Source of the DNA: Paenibacillus barcinonensis
GTDB lineage: Bacteria; Bacillota; Bacilli; Paenibacillales; Paenibacillaceae
Direction of reading: 5' to 3'
NCBI RefSeq assembly: GCF_003217495.1
Contig: NZ_QJSW01000015.1
Location: forward strand, 76,241-140,240
DNA: 64,000 nt
Below, one piece after another: positions 16,794 through 25,413 of this stretch. The notes under the pieces were generated by a model, which saw only the letters and a list, made by a program, of their open reading frames with translations, did no database searches and was not told where the DNA came from. A program made the position numbers and the translations under genes. The first letter of the stretch is position 1. The number at the start of each line of letters is the position of its first letter.

Positions 16794-19700
16794 TCAAACA
16801 ATACACTTATTCGCCACCGCCACCATCTTCGCAGGCATCTCTTCTCTTAACCGCCATACAAAGCTCATCGGTTTGTTCCCCTCATGGCTCACGTAATCCG
16901 CTTCACCCAGAAAGACAAATGGAGATGTATAACCATGCTCCTCCTTATACTCCCTCACGAACAGTGCGATACGATTCCCCGTCTCCCGATGATGAATATA
17001 CCGCTGCGCGGTAGCAGTGTGCTCTGATACCCGGCTCTGCGTCTGCCAGTGGAACAAGCACTCATTGATCGCATAGTCCTCATATAGCGTGGATGGAGAG
17101 AAATCTTTGTCCGATTTGTTCAGTGTAATGAAGAAGATATCGGTCTGTTCATCTGCAAAATATTTTACGCCTTCGCGGAACGTTGGCGATTGCTCGGCAT
17201 TCCAGTAGCCGAAGGCGGCGAGCACTTGGTCGATGGAGTATATACAGTGGATATCCAGTGGACAAGTGTACGGGAACGCATTACTTTTATCCACAAATCG
17301 CAGATGAGCCAGATTATATCTAAAAATATCCACAAGCTCGGCCCGGAATACTGTGCAAGACAGGACGCGTGTAATCCCTTCTTGGATGCTGCTTAGCCCC
17401 AGCTTCTCGGGTGCGGCACGGTGGAAGGTGTAGTAGAACATGATCAACATGCGCTGTTCATCGGCATTGGTGGGCTCTTTACCTTTTTCAATATAGTCGA
17501 TCAGAAAAGTCAGCCAGCTGCGAGAGTTGATCGTCAGCACGGATGGCAGTCTGCGGATATATTCCTCTTGCTCATCCTCCACTGGCTCGGTTAGTCCGGC
17601 TTCGGCCAACAGGCCGCGGAAATACCTTTTGCCAGAACGCCCGCCATACAATTCATATAGTGTCATTCCGTGATGCTCTACAAAATGGGCCAGCGTCAGC
17701 GGCAGTCCAGTGTCCTGCTGGAACGTTTGCAGCTTCTGGATCAAAGCTCTGCGATTGCGGCTCATTTGTTTCAGATTACGCATCACGTAATCCTTGGCTT
17801 GCTTTTCCAACTGAATAAACGTGCCCCGAGGCAGGTTCGAAAAGCCGTTCTCGACGTAGTACGAGATGGAGTGCTTGGTTGCACCGATCAGAGCCCGGAA
17901 TTTATCCTGGTATCTGTACTCCTGATGCGCTTGCCCGATGAAGTCGAGCACGGTCAGGCACTCTTTGCCCTCCGCCATCCGCAGCCCACGACCGAGCTGT
18001 TGCAGGAATACGGTTAAACTTTCAGTTGGACGCAGGAACAAAATCGTATTCACCTCAGGAATATCCACGCCCTCATTGTACAGATCGACAACAAAGATCA
18101 TGCGCAGTTCCCCGTTCACTAGTTGTCCTTTTGCAGAATGACGCTCCTGTTCACTCGACCCGCCATGCAAAGCTATAGATGGAATGCCGGCTTCGTTGAA
18201 AACTTTAGCCATATACAGTGCATGATCCACACCTACGCAAAAACCCAGCCCTTTGACATCATCCAGATCGGTGACATAACGATTCAGACTTTGCATGATC
18301 TGGTTGGCACGGATTTTGTTATGGGTGTAGAGCTTCTCCAGCTCATTCAGATCGTAGCCTTTGCGCGACCACTTCACCTGAGACAGATCAACGGTATCGG
18401 TGACACCAAAGTACTGAAACGGACTCAGCAGCTTCCGGTCGATGGCATCGGTCAGACGAATCTCGGCGGCAATCGTATGATCAAAGTAAGCGGTTATGTC
18501 TTTACCATCCATCCGTTCAGGTGTTGCTGTAAGTCCTAGCAAAATTTGCGGCTCGTAGTGAGACAACAACTTCTGGTAAGAAGGTGCCGCGGCATGATGG
18601 AATTCATCCACAATGATGTAATCGTAATAGTCTCGGCTGGTGATCTCCGTCAGCTTCATGGAATTGAGGCTCTGTATGCTGACAAACAGATGCTCCAATG
18701 CCTCAGCCCGGTGACTCCCGACGTGTAACTCGCCAAAGTTCATATCCTTCAGGATATACCGGAACGTGTCCCGGCTTTGCTTGAGAATCTCTTCCCGATG
18801 GGCGACAAAAAGAAGCTTGGCTCCCGCATGGCTTGCCCGGAATCGTTTGTAATCAAAGGCGGAGATGACCGTTTTGCCCACGCCTGTGGCGGCGACGATC
18901 AGGTTGCGGGTTCGACCATACAGCGTACGCTCAGCTTCAAGCTGTTCCAGCACTTCCTTTTGATAATCATAAGGCTGAATGTCGAGGTGGAAGTGTCCGA
19001 TTTGGTCTTTTTTACGGTTCAGAGCTGCTCTTAGTTGTGCCTCATGCTCCTGATCCTCAGGAATGTATCTCGTAAATTCACGGTCATTCCAGTAACTTTG
19101 GAAGGTCGCTTCAATCTTGCGCAGCACATCAAGTGAATCCTTCTCCGTCACCTTGAGATTCCACTCCATGCCACTAGTCAGGGCCGGGTTAGACAGGTTG
19201 GAAGATCCCACATAAGCAGTAGTGAATCCGGTATCGCGGTGGAAAATGTACGTTTTGGCGTGCAGTCGGGTGACTTTGGTATCATACGAAATCTGGATTT
19301 CGGTGTTCGGTAATTTGCTGAGCTCGGTAATCGATTTGAGGTCGGTGGCCTCCATATAGGTGGTTGTGATAATCCGCAGCTTCCCACCGCCTGATGTGAA
19401 TTGCTGGAGCTGTTCCAGCAGCAGGCGAAGCCCACTGAATTTGATAAAAGACACCAGCCAGTCGATCCGGTCGGCGGTCACGATCTCTTTTTGCAGCTCC
19501 AGCAGCATGCTCGGTTCAGACTTCGCACCTGTAAATAACGAGCTTTGGGCAATCGGCGTATCCGGGCGAAGGATTTTGGTATCGCGAATGGCACGAATGC
19601 TGTTCAGCCTGGAATACACATGGGTCAGCACCTCTCCCTGCTCATCCAGTTGCAAATCGTTATACTCCTCTTCCCCCAACGTGTCCTTCAAAGTTGCTAT

Positions 19701-19931
19701 AATCTCATTACAGGTTCGAATCTGCTCTAATACGGCCATTTTGTCTTCCGTCTGTTCCCTTACAATTTTAAGCGCTCGCCGGGTCACCGCCGCCAAATAC
19801 GTGGACAACAGCTTGCGCGCTTCCTCTGCATCCAGCTTTTCTGTCCCAATGTGATACACATCCGGGTCCAGCGCCGAAATCTCCTGCCTGGTGATGGTGT
19901 TGATAAGCTGTTCATATATGCCTTGTTTCAT
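16794..19931 (-). CDS. large phospholipase-D / SF2 helicase / DUF3427-type protein
   Basis: The 1045-residue protein has an N-terminal helical region (about 1-130) and a PLD-like domain (about 145-290; HAK at 224-226, GSSN at 242-245). The SF2 helicase core has Walker A ATGVGKT (348-354), Walker B DEFHH (about 440), 'GLTATPER', 'YNEGVDIP' and 'QQLGRGLR'. The C-terminus (about 750-1045) matches the DUF3427-type tail of such proteins. It is an obvious paralogue of the 812-residue protein at 9409. The ATG at 19931 has GAGGT upstream. It leads a run with two nuclease-like genes. The likely activity is DNA translocation plus PLD-type cleavage; a defence role is inferred from company. Confidence 0.85.
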   Translation of the reverse strand: MKQGIYEQLINTITRQEISALDPDVYHIGTEKLDAEEARKLLSTYLAAVTRRALKIVREQTEDKMAVLEQIRTCNEIIATLKDTLGEEEYNDLQLDEQGEVLTHVYSRLNSIRAIRDTKILRPDTPIAQSSLFTGAKSEPSMLLELQKEIVTADRIDWLVSFIKFSGLRLLLEQLQQFTSGGGKLRIITTTYMEATDLKSITELSKLPNTEIQISYDTKVTRLHAKTYIFHRDTGFTTAYVGSSNLSNPALTSGMEWNLKVTEKDSLDVLRKIEATFQSYWNDREFTRYIPEDQEHEAQLRAALNRKKDQIGHFHLDIQPYDYQKEVLEQLEAERTLYGRTRNLIVAATGVGKTVISAFDYKRFRASHAGAKLLFVAHREEILKQSRDTFRYILKDMNFGELHVGSHRAEALEHLFVSIQSLNSMKLTEITSRDYYDYIIVDEFHHAAAPSYQKLLSHYEPQILLGLTATPERMDGKDITAYFDHTIAAEIRLTDAIDRKLLSPFQYFGVTDTVDLSQVKWSRKGYDLNELEKLYTHNKIRANQIMQSLNRYVTDLDDVKGLGFCVGVDHALYMAKVFNEAGIPSIALHGGSSEQERHSAKGQLVNGELRMIFVVDLYNEGVDIPEVNTILFLRPTESLTVFLQQLGRGLRMAEGKECLTVLDFIGQAHQEYRYQDKFRALIGATKHSISYYVENGFSNLPRGTFIQLEKQAKDYVMRNLKQMSRNRRALIQKLQTFQQDTGLPLTLAHFVEHHGMTLYELYGGRSGKRYFRGLLAEAGLTEPVEDEQEEYIRRLPSVLTINSRSWLTFLIDYIEKGKEPTNADEQRMLIMFYYTFHRAAPEKLGLSSIQEGITRVLSCTVFRAELVDIFRYNLAHLRFVDKSNAFPYTCPLDIHCIYSIDQVLAAFGYWNAEQSPTFREGVKYFADEQTDIFFITLNKSDKDFSPSTLYEDYAINECLFHWQTQSRVSEHTATAQRYIHHRETGNRIALFVREYKEEHGYTSPFVFLGEADYVSHEGNKPMSFVWRLREEMPAKMVAVANKCIV

Positions 19932-20147
19932 GAATGTACCTCGCGAGAGTTAGAATAGGTTGTGGATATGTAGTTGTGCTCCATAGATATTGCTTCGTAT
20001 TGGTAAATATGGTCTCTACTCTATTATCGTCCAGCACGTGAGAAATTTCATTAGTTGTTTGAGTATAAAAAAAGAGCACCCCTATCGCCTCTGGACGACA
20101 GGAATACTCCAGATTTTTAGGCTTCGAGGCAAACTGTTCCTTTAGTT

Positions 20148-20681
20148 TTGTTAGATTCAAAATCCACAAGAATTTGTATTGGATTTAGTGGAGCAGCATC
20201 TGCCTCTCAGGACATGGTATCTATAACTCCATCTCAAAATACTATTCAATTTATGAATGAATTGGCTCAACGTGAAGATATACCTTCACAAGTAAGTTTT
20301 GGTACAATCCAAAACTCTACAGATAACGATTTAATTGAAACAGCGGAATTTAAGAATTCAGCAACAGGGTCCTCTGAAATTAAAATTTCGCCTTTTCCTA
20401 ATGTTCCGAATGGTTCTTACATAGATGCAAAGTCATCTACCAAAGCAACTAGCATTCTTTATTCAGTATCTGCAGAAACTTCTATCTTTTATAGTTATAA
20501 TGGGTTCACTGATTTTGTAAATGAAAGATATGGAGACAGGTCAGTAGGCTTATCTTCAACTTATTCGATTGCTGGAATGTATACAGATAAAAGCGGTGCT
20601 TATAGAACTGTTGGTACACATTCCGTTGCCTTTGGAACTCAAATTTATTACGCCGGAACAATGGATACTAAGCGAAAATGA
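20148..20681 (+). pseudogene. exported-protein gene with missing 5' end
   Basis: The frame from 20121 to 20681 is open, but the only start candidate is a TTG at 20148 without ribosome-binding site, and no ATG occurs before residue 'DM' at 20212. The first residues end in 'GFSGAASAS', the typical tail of a signal peptide whose charged head and core are absent. The mature part (about 160 residues, Ser/Thr-rich, beta-type, ending DTKRK) matches nothing I know. The left neighbour is the helicase leader on the other strand, so the gene head was probably lost when that block joined. AT-rich composition like 7795-9080. Confidence 0.55.
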
Positions 20682-20966
20682 ATTTTATGAACAATAACTG
20701 AATCTTCCTAATCCCCTTTTGATGCACAAGAATAAGACATCTATTTTGGTGAACTTAATCTTGCAAACAAGAGGGGTTTTTATTCTAAAAACTGTTCTTA
20801 ATAGTAACTAGAATATATAGTTTTATTTCTAATGGTCTTTTTTATAACGTGGTATATTACTAACAAAACTCCATTCTAAAACAGTTCACTGTTAAATTAT
20901 AAAATTTGAATAAGTCCAAAAAGAAAACTTAAATATCTTAAAAAGTTAAATACCTGGAGGTTTTAC

Positions 20967-21986
20967 ATTGAGAAAAAAAATTTAATTCTAGCTTCTCTGG
21001 TTTTAGTATTGTCATCCATTGCATGGATAACAATATCTCAAAGTGATTCCACTTTTAACGAGAGCTTTTTAAATACTAGATTCATTAACGAATCTGAAGC
21101 ACATAAAGAAAAAAATAAAAATAAAGTAGCTATGAATACCTCTTCTATCTCAATGGATGTAACTATAAACCCAGAATCTGCTGTAAGAAACCATTATGAG
21201 GGAACTAAATATCCATATTTTATATTAAATTCTAATGAAGATATTTTAAGCGGCATTTTTAGTCTACAAGTCAACAAGGATACTGATTTAAAAATAATAT
21301 CATTGAAAGGAAATGAACTTGCTCCAATTAGACTACCTGGGGATAAAGAGTGGTTTTCTAATTTAAAATATACTGAAACAGGCGACAATATGTTAAAAAT
21401 TCCATTCGAGATTGACATATCAATAAACAATTCCGAAGATATACTATTAATACCAATTATTAATGATAATTTTTTCTACTCTGGTGAACACTCAGGTGTC
21501 ATACGTCTAGTGACGATTGATAATGTAAAGTTAAATAAAGCTATGATTGATGAACAAACTATTTCGGATGTAGATATTGAAACGTTCCACCCTCGTCCAT
21601 CCATCAAGTTAACAGATATAAACGGTAATAGAATCAATGAAGTGATTCGCGAGGATAAGCTTTATCTAAGTAAAAACTGGTCTCATTTAGAATTAGCTAA
21701 TATTATGTATGACACTATTGTTGATATACTATGGATAGATGAAGAGGGTAAAACAGAAATAATAGCGGAAAATGTGCAATTAAACAAAAATGAAAATTTT
21801 AAATTAGAAATCAAAAAAAGATATTTAGACATTATGAAAGAAAATACAAAAAGACAATTCTTTGTAGTAATCAATAATAGAAATCAAAAGGTATTAGCCG
21901 ATTCAGAAGCATTTAATCAAAACAAAAAACCCACTTTAACTACCTTTCAACTTATAAAAGAGATCCTTCCAACCATTACTGACTAA
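20967..21986 (+). CDS. exported protein with abnormal start at an A8 tract
   Basis: GGAGG (20956-20960) is well placed, but the expected start TTG 20968 runs into TAA after five codons. The long frame instead begins with ATT 20967 (ATT GAG AAA AAA AAT). It reads a perfect signal peptide, KKNLILASLVLVLSS, followed by about 310 hydrophilic residues with no known motif. Either the rare initiator ATT is used, or one A has been lost from the A8 tract (20973-20980), or slippage at the tract restores the TTG frame. The protein is unrecognised. It is followed by a small gene after 23 bases. Confidence 0.6.
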   Translation: MEKKNLILASLVLVLSSIAWITISQSDSTFNESFLNTRFINESEAHKEKNKNKVAMNTSSISMDVTINPESAVRNHYEGTKYPYFILNSNEDILSGIFSLQVNKDTDLKIISLKGNELAPIRLPGDKEWFSNLKYTETGDNMLKIPFEIDISINNSEDILLIPIINDNFFYSGEHSGVIRLVTIDNVKLNKAMIDEQTISDVDIETFHPRPSIKLTDINGNRINEVIREDKLYLSKNWSHLELANIMYDTIVDILWIDEEGKTEIIAENVQLNKNENFKLEIKKRYLDIMKENTKRQFFVVINNRNQKVLADSEAFNQNKKPTLTTFQLIKEILPTITD

Positions 21987-22009
21987 AATTAATTCAGGAG
22001 GAATCAATA

Positions 22010-22282
22010 ATGAACGAAGATCAATTAGAAAGAATAATCATTTTGTTTAATTCACTAATTAAAGAAGAACAGAAGATCTTTTCGAAGACAATTAGTGTAT
22101 ATTTGAAAACTGATATTCTTATGAATAAAACTTTCTTAACTAAACTTAGCTTATATGATTTGAATCTTGCTCGATTAACTTTGGAGGGAATAATTCAAAC
22201 TAAAAGCGCACAGAAAATAATAAATGTGCCTCATGCTAATTATGTTGAATTTGGAAGAATAGATACTGATAATTTTAATTGA
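22010..22282 (+). CDS. small hypothetical protein
   Basis: The 90-residue cytosolic, helical product has an excellent ribosome-binding site (CAGGAGGA, spacing eight) and starts with ATG. No motif is recognised. It follows the exported protein gene at 20967 in the same direction after 23 bases and is equally AT-rich, so both are probably co-transcribed. Beyond it, 22283-22494 shows no supportable gene. Confidence 0.65.
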   Translation: MNEDQLERIIILFNSLIKEEQKIFSKTISVYLKTDILMNKTFLTKLSLYDLNLARLTLEGIIQTKSAQKIINVPHANYVEFGRIDTDNFN

Positions 22283-22494
22283 TACTCTCGTAGCTTTGAA
22301 TTTGAGTCACCCGTTTCTATATTACACGTCAATTGTGATTGTTGTTTCAGCAACAGCACTCTGCTTAGCAGTAGCTTATCTGCGCAGGATCCCTGTACCT
22401 TCGAACGTTTCGCTCTTATTGCTCTTTCTTTTCTTCGAAAGCTTCAAGTTCGTCACTCTCCTTAGGGAAAACACAGTATATACGCCTTAACTAT

Positions 22495-22527
22495 GTTATT
22501 AGCACATTCGGAGAGTGTGCTAATAAC
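22495..22527. repeat. perfect 12-bp hairpin
   Basis: GTTATTAGCACA (22495-22506) and TGTGCTAATAAC (22516-22527) are perfect inverted repeats around a 9-base loop. No T run follows on either strand, so it may be a factor-dependent terminator, an operator or a processed RNA stem. Confidence 0.6.
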
Positions 22528-22577
22528 TATCGCCCAATGAAATACATCCCTCTTACCCTTCACATGCCCCTTCTTCA

Positions 22578-22946
22578 TCATTCATACCTTGGGTTCAAAG
22601 TCTCTTTCCACACGGCATCCTGCATGAAATCAACCTGTTTCTCTTCAAAATAAGATCATTATTGATGATTTCACTTTTCAAATTAATGATATCATTGCGG
22701 GTTTCCATGATAAGATACTGTTCGTACATTCTTTTCTCTCTGTTTCTATTACTTCAGAATTTCCCAAAAATACGATTTAAGATTTTCCTTAATTCATTCA
22801 ATGTGAAATCTCATAATTATCAAACTGATGATTGGAGGGAATGGAGCCCTGTCCGCATCCAATTTGACAGTCTGCTGCTTGTCATTCGGACTACAGCCTG
22901 CAATGAGTGCGGAAGCGATAAACAGCATGCGCAAGTATTTCCACAT
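22578..22946 (-). pseudogene. broken lipoprotein gene
   Basis: An ideal site (GGAGGTGATT) precedes ATG 22946 and a lipoprotein signal MWKYLRMLFIASALIAGC with Cys18. The frame ends at TGA 22796-22794 after 50 codons. Coding character continues in other frames: 'MYEQYLIMETRNDIINLKSE' from 22729 (shifted by one), then 'QVDFMQDAVWKETLNPRYE' to TGA 22578-22580, back in the original frame. At least two compensating frameshifts have thus hit a gene of about 123 codons coding for a small coiled-coil lipoprotein. Family unknown. Confidence 0.65.
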
Positions 22947-23142
22947 TGAAATCACCTCCTATGTACAACATGCCCGGTAAGGGATAGGTTACGTTTTTTG
23001 AACAAAGTATGCGCGGTATGTGAATGGATCTCCTTAATATATTTGTAAAAACTCTCCCTCTCTCCATAACCTTAATCCGTTCCACTGCGTTTAGTTAACA
23101 GCACACCCAGCTTTCCCATTCCCTTCAAAAAGAGGCGATCTC

Positions 23143-24696
23143 ATGTATTCGAATCATCCAGCCAATCATGTAACAACAGAACAAACCTCCCTATATTCAC
23201 ATCTCAAGCCAGTGAGCCGGCCAACTAACAAATTTCCCCATCACTTTATCAAAGTATTGTTGTCTGTTGGAGTTGTATCCACCCTGCTCCTTGCCACGCT
23301 GTCTTCGGTATCTCCAACGTATGCGGCCAATGACGGGCAATCTTCCAATACTGCTCAGAAGCTCCACTACACAGAAGTAGAAGGTGGATACTACTACACG
23401 GTGGCATTAAGAAGTGATGGTTCCGTCTGGGCATGGGGCCGTAATCTGTTAGGAGAGCTTGGGATCAGCGACACCGTAAGGTATCGCCATACATCCGGTC
23501 CTGTACGTATTCCGCAGTTATCCGATATCACAGCTATCTCTACCGGAGGTGGAGGGTACAGTGTAGCTGTTCAAGCAGACGGAACGGCCTGGCATTGGGG
23601 AGCGGGCAGAACCCCTAGCCAAGTTTCTGGGATCACCAACGCTGTTGATGTTACTGCGGGACCTTCTACAACTTTGCTCCTCCTTCGAGATGGGACCGTT
23701 CAATCCTGGGCGAATCCCGAGCAGAAGCTGCCCGGTCGTTCAAGCGCAGAGGCTGAACCGAAACCTGCTTTGCACAAAATCGCCGGATTGAATGACGTCG
23801 TTCAAACCACTCTTGCAGGACTGGACGGGTATGCATTGAAGAAAGACGGTACCGTATGGACGTGGAAGGAAGCCAGCGAAACAAACAGCAAACCTTCCAA
23901 AGCCAAAATAATTAAAGGTCTGAGCAACATCTCCTTCATTACAGATCAAAGCGAGGATTTACTAACCCTCGACTCTAAAGGCCGTGTCTTTAGACTGAAT
24001 GAACAAGGAAAACCAATTGCCTATCATCACGAACTCAAAGTGAAAAAGATCGATGCCAACTCGAATTATGTATTGCTGGTAACTACGGCAGGCGAAGTAT
24101 ACAGTTATGGCAGAACCGTAACGGGCAAACAAGGTAAAGTAGCATCGTTATCCAATATCGCCGATGTATCCGCAGGTTATTACCACAGTCTTGCACGTTC
24201 CTCCAATGGAACCGTCTGGGGATGGGGGGGAGATAAATATGAGGAGGCAGGTGCGCCTGCAACGTCTGACGGAGGTATGGTTTATAAGCCAGTTCAAGCC
24301 AAGCTCGGTACAGATATTGATGTGAAAGGCAAGCTGCTCCAGTCGATCTATGCAGCCGTAGAAACATCCGAAACCATCCAGGTCCCGATCAAGGATATTG
24401 CGTCAGCACTTGGAGCACAATTTCAGGTGCATACAGCGGGAGCGGGAGGAATAGTAACTCACTACACGTTAAAATATAACGATCGAATGATTACCATCAA
24501 ACCGCAAGAATCGCGATACACGGTAACCCGTATAAATACACTTGATCCGCAGAAAGAACTGGTTGTGCCACTGCGTGAGCCAGTTGGCAACTATTCGGGG
24601 GCTACCACAGCGCCATACGAAATGCTGCAAGGGCTTGGGTTAAATGCCACTTGGGACCGCAGCGCCGCCAGATTAACTATAGATGAGATGAAGTGA
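23143..24696 (+). CDS. exported RCC1-repeat protein with copper-amine-oxidase-like C-terminus
   Basis: The 517-residue protein has a long N-terminus followed by a membrane/signal segment (about 36-62, VLLSVGVVSTLLLATLSS, cleavage near TYAA). From about 75 to 390 there are RCC1-type blades: YYTVALRSDGSVWAWG, YSVAVQADGTAWHWG, TTLLLLRDGTVQSW, GYALKKDGTVWTW, YVLLVTTAGEVYSYG and YHSLARSSNGTVWGWG. They fold as a beta-propeller. The last about 120 residues ('IKDIASALGAQF', 'LVVPLREPVG', 'LGLNATWD') resemble the stalk domain found also at 2236-2724. It is a surface or secreted protein; the ligand is unknown. Confidence 0.85.
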   Translation: MYSNHPANHVTTEQTSLYSHLKPVSRPTNKFPHHFIKVLLSVGVVSTLLLATLSSVSPTYAANDGQSSNTAQKLHYTEVEGGYYYTVALRSDGSVWAWGRNLLGELGISDTVRYRHTSGPVRIPQLSDITAISTGGGGYSVAVQADGTAWHWGAGRTPSQVSGITNAVDVTAGPSTTLLLLRDGTVQSWANPEQKLPGRSSAEAEPKPALHKIAGLNDVVQTTLAGLDGYALKKDGTVWTWKEASETNSKPSKAKIIKGLSNISFITDQSEDLLTLDSKGRVFRLNEQGKPIAYHHELKVKKIDANSNYVLLVTTAGEVYSYGRTVTGKQGKVASLSNIADVSAGYYHSLARSSNGTVWGWGGDKYEEAGAPATSDGGMVYKPVQAKLGTDIDVKGKLLQSIYAAVETSETIQVPIKDIASALGAQFQVHTAGAGGIVTHYTLKYNDRMITIKPQESRYTVTRINTLDPQKELVVPLREPVGNYSGATTAPYEMLQGLGLNATWDRSAARLTIDEMK

Positions 24697-24794
24697 ATAG
24701 GGGCAGATAATGATAACACCAAGTATATGGAGCACATGGATCTGCACATGGATTAACACTTACAGAAGGATAAACACACCATAATAACTGAAAA

Positions 24795-24851
24795 AATCCT
24801 CCTTCAAATCACGGGCTATTCTAGCGGAACGGCCATGATTTAAGGAGGATT
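24795..24851 (+). terminator. long hairpin after the RCC1 gene
   Basis: AATCCTCCTT (24795-24804) pairs with AAGGAGGATT (24842-24851), and AAATCA/TGATTT extends the stem. The T-rich stretch TGGTTTAT follows. Confidence 0.75.
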
Positions 24852-24953
24852 GGTTTATCTACTTGTACATGCTTACTTCTCGAATCGGAACCGTACGGGC
24901 CGAAGTCAATGTTACAAATAGTTGGCGCTTTCATTTTTATACTCAACATCACA

Positions 24954-24985
24954 AAAAGGCAACCCGAGCACGGGTTGCCTTTTAC
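24954..24985. terminator. perfect 13-bp hairpin with A and T flanks
   Basis: AAAAGGCAACCCG pairs with CGGGTTGCCTTTT over a 4-base loop. It can act on either strand. Confidence 0.85.
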
Positions 24986-25089
24986 TGCTTACATTTTGCT
25001 GCCACTGCCGGAATGGGGACTCCTTTTCTAAAATCTAAAGCTGCCTACTTCCCCCGGACTTTAAAGCCCCTAATCGAAATGTACATTTT

Positions 25090-25185
25090 TCTAACGATCC
25101 GAGGAAATCTTATATGGAGAAATTGATGTTAAAATAGGCGTTTGTCATGTGTTTTCAGCAAAATAAGGGCTCTGTGAATCGTTAC
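25090..25185. repeat. dispersed palindromic repeat, copy 1
   Basis: The left arm TCTAACGATCCGAGGAAATC (25090-25109) and the right arm, whose reverse complement is TGTAACGATTCACAGAGCCC followed by TTATTT, share the family signature TAACGATyC...TTAT. The same arms recur at 49240-49384 and 62649-62844. Confidence 0.6.
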
Positions 25186-25413
25186 AATTCCAGAAGTCCT
25201 ATATCGCTCAGATAAGCTCATCTGAATTCATTAGAATAAACAAGATGTGGGGGCGCTTAAATCCAATGAACCCTAGCTATAAGACCAAGCCCACAATCTA
25301 GAAGCAGCCCCGATATTAAATCTCTCTTCCCAGCAAGAGACATCCTATATAAAGCCACCATCAACATCCTATTCAACATTTTCATGCATCCTAAGCATTG
25401 CCTCGTTCCGCTC

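Larger units (their letters stand above)
24697..25413. other. 717-base gap with two terminators and one palindromic element
   Basis: No supportable gene. It holds the hairpins at 24795-24851 and 24954-24985 and one copy of the dispersed palindrome (25090-25185). No clear terminator was found for the siderophore operon that ends at 25414. Confidence 0.6.

Noticed and set aside
9409..19931. Known defence systems such as DISARM, BREX or a complete restriction-modification system
   Set aside because: No methyltransferase, PglZ, DUF1998 helicase or specificity subunit is present; the PLD domain is fused to the helicase instead.
22296..22490. 64-residue hydrophobic frame on the plus strand
   Set aside because: Only a TTG start without ribosome-binding site, no family; the other strand gives no better gene, so nothing is called.
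24863..25126. 87-residue frame between the RCC1 and siderophore genes
   Set aside because: It crosses a perfect terminator hairpin and has no ribosome-binding site.
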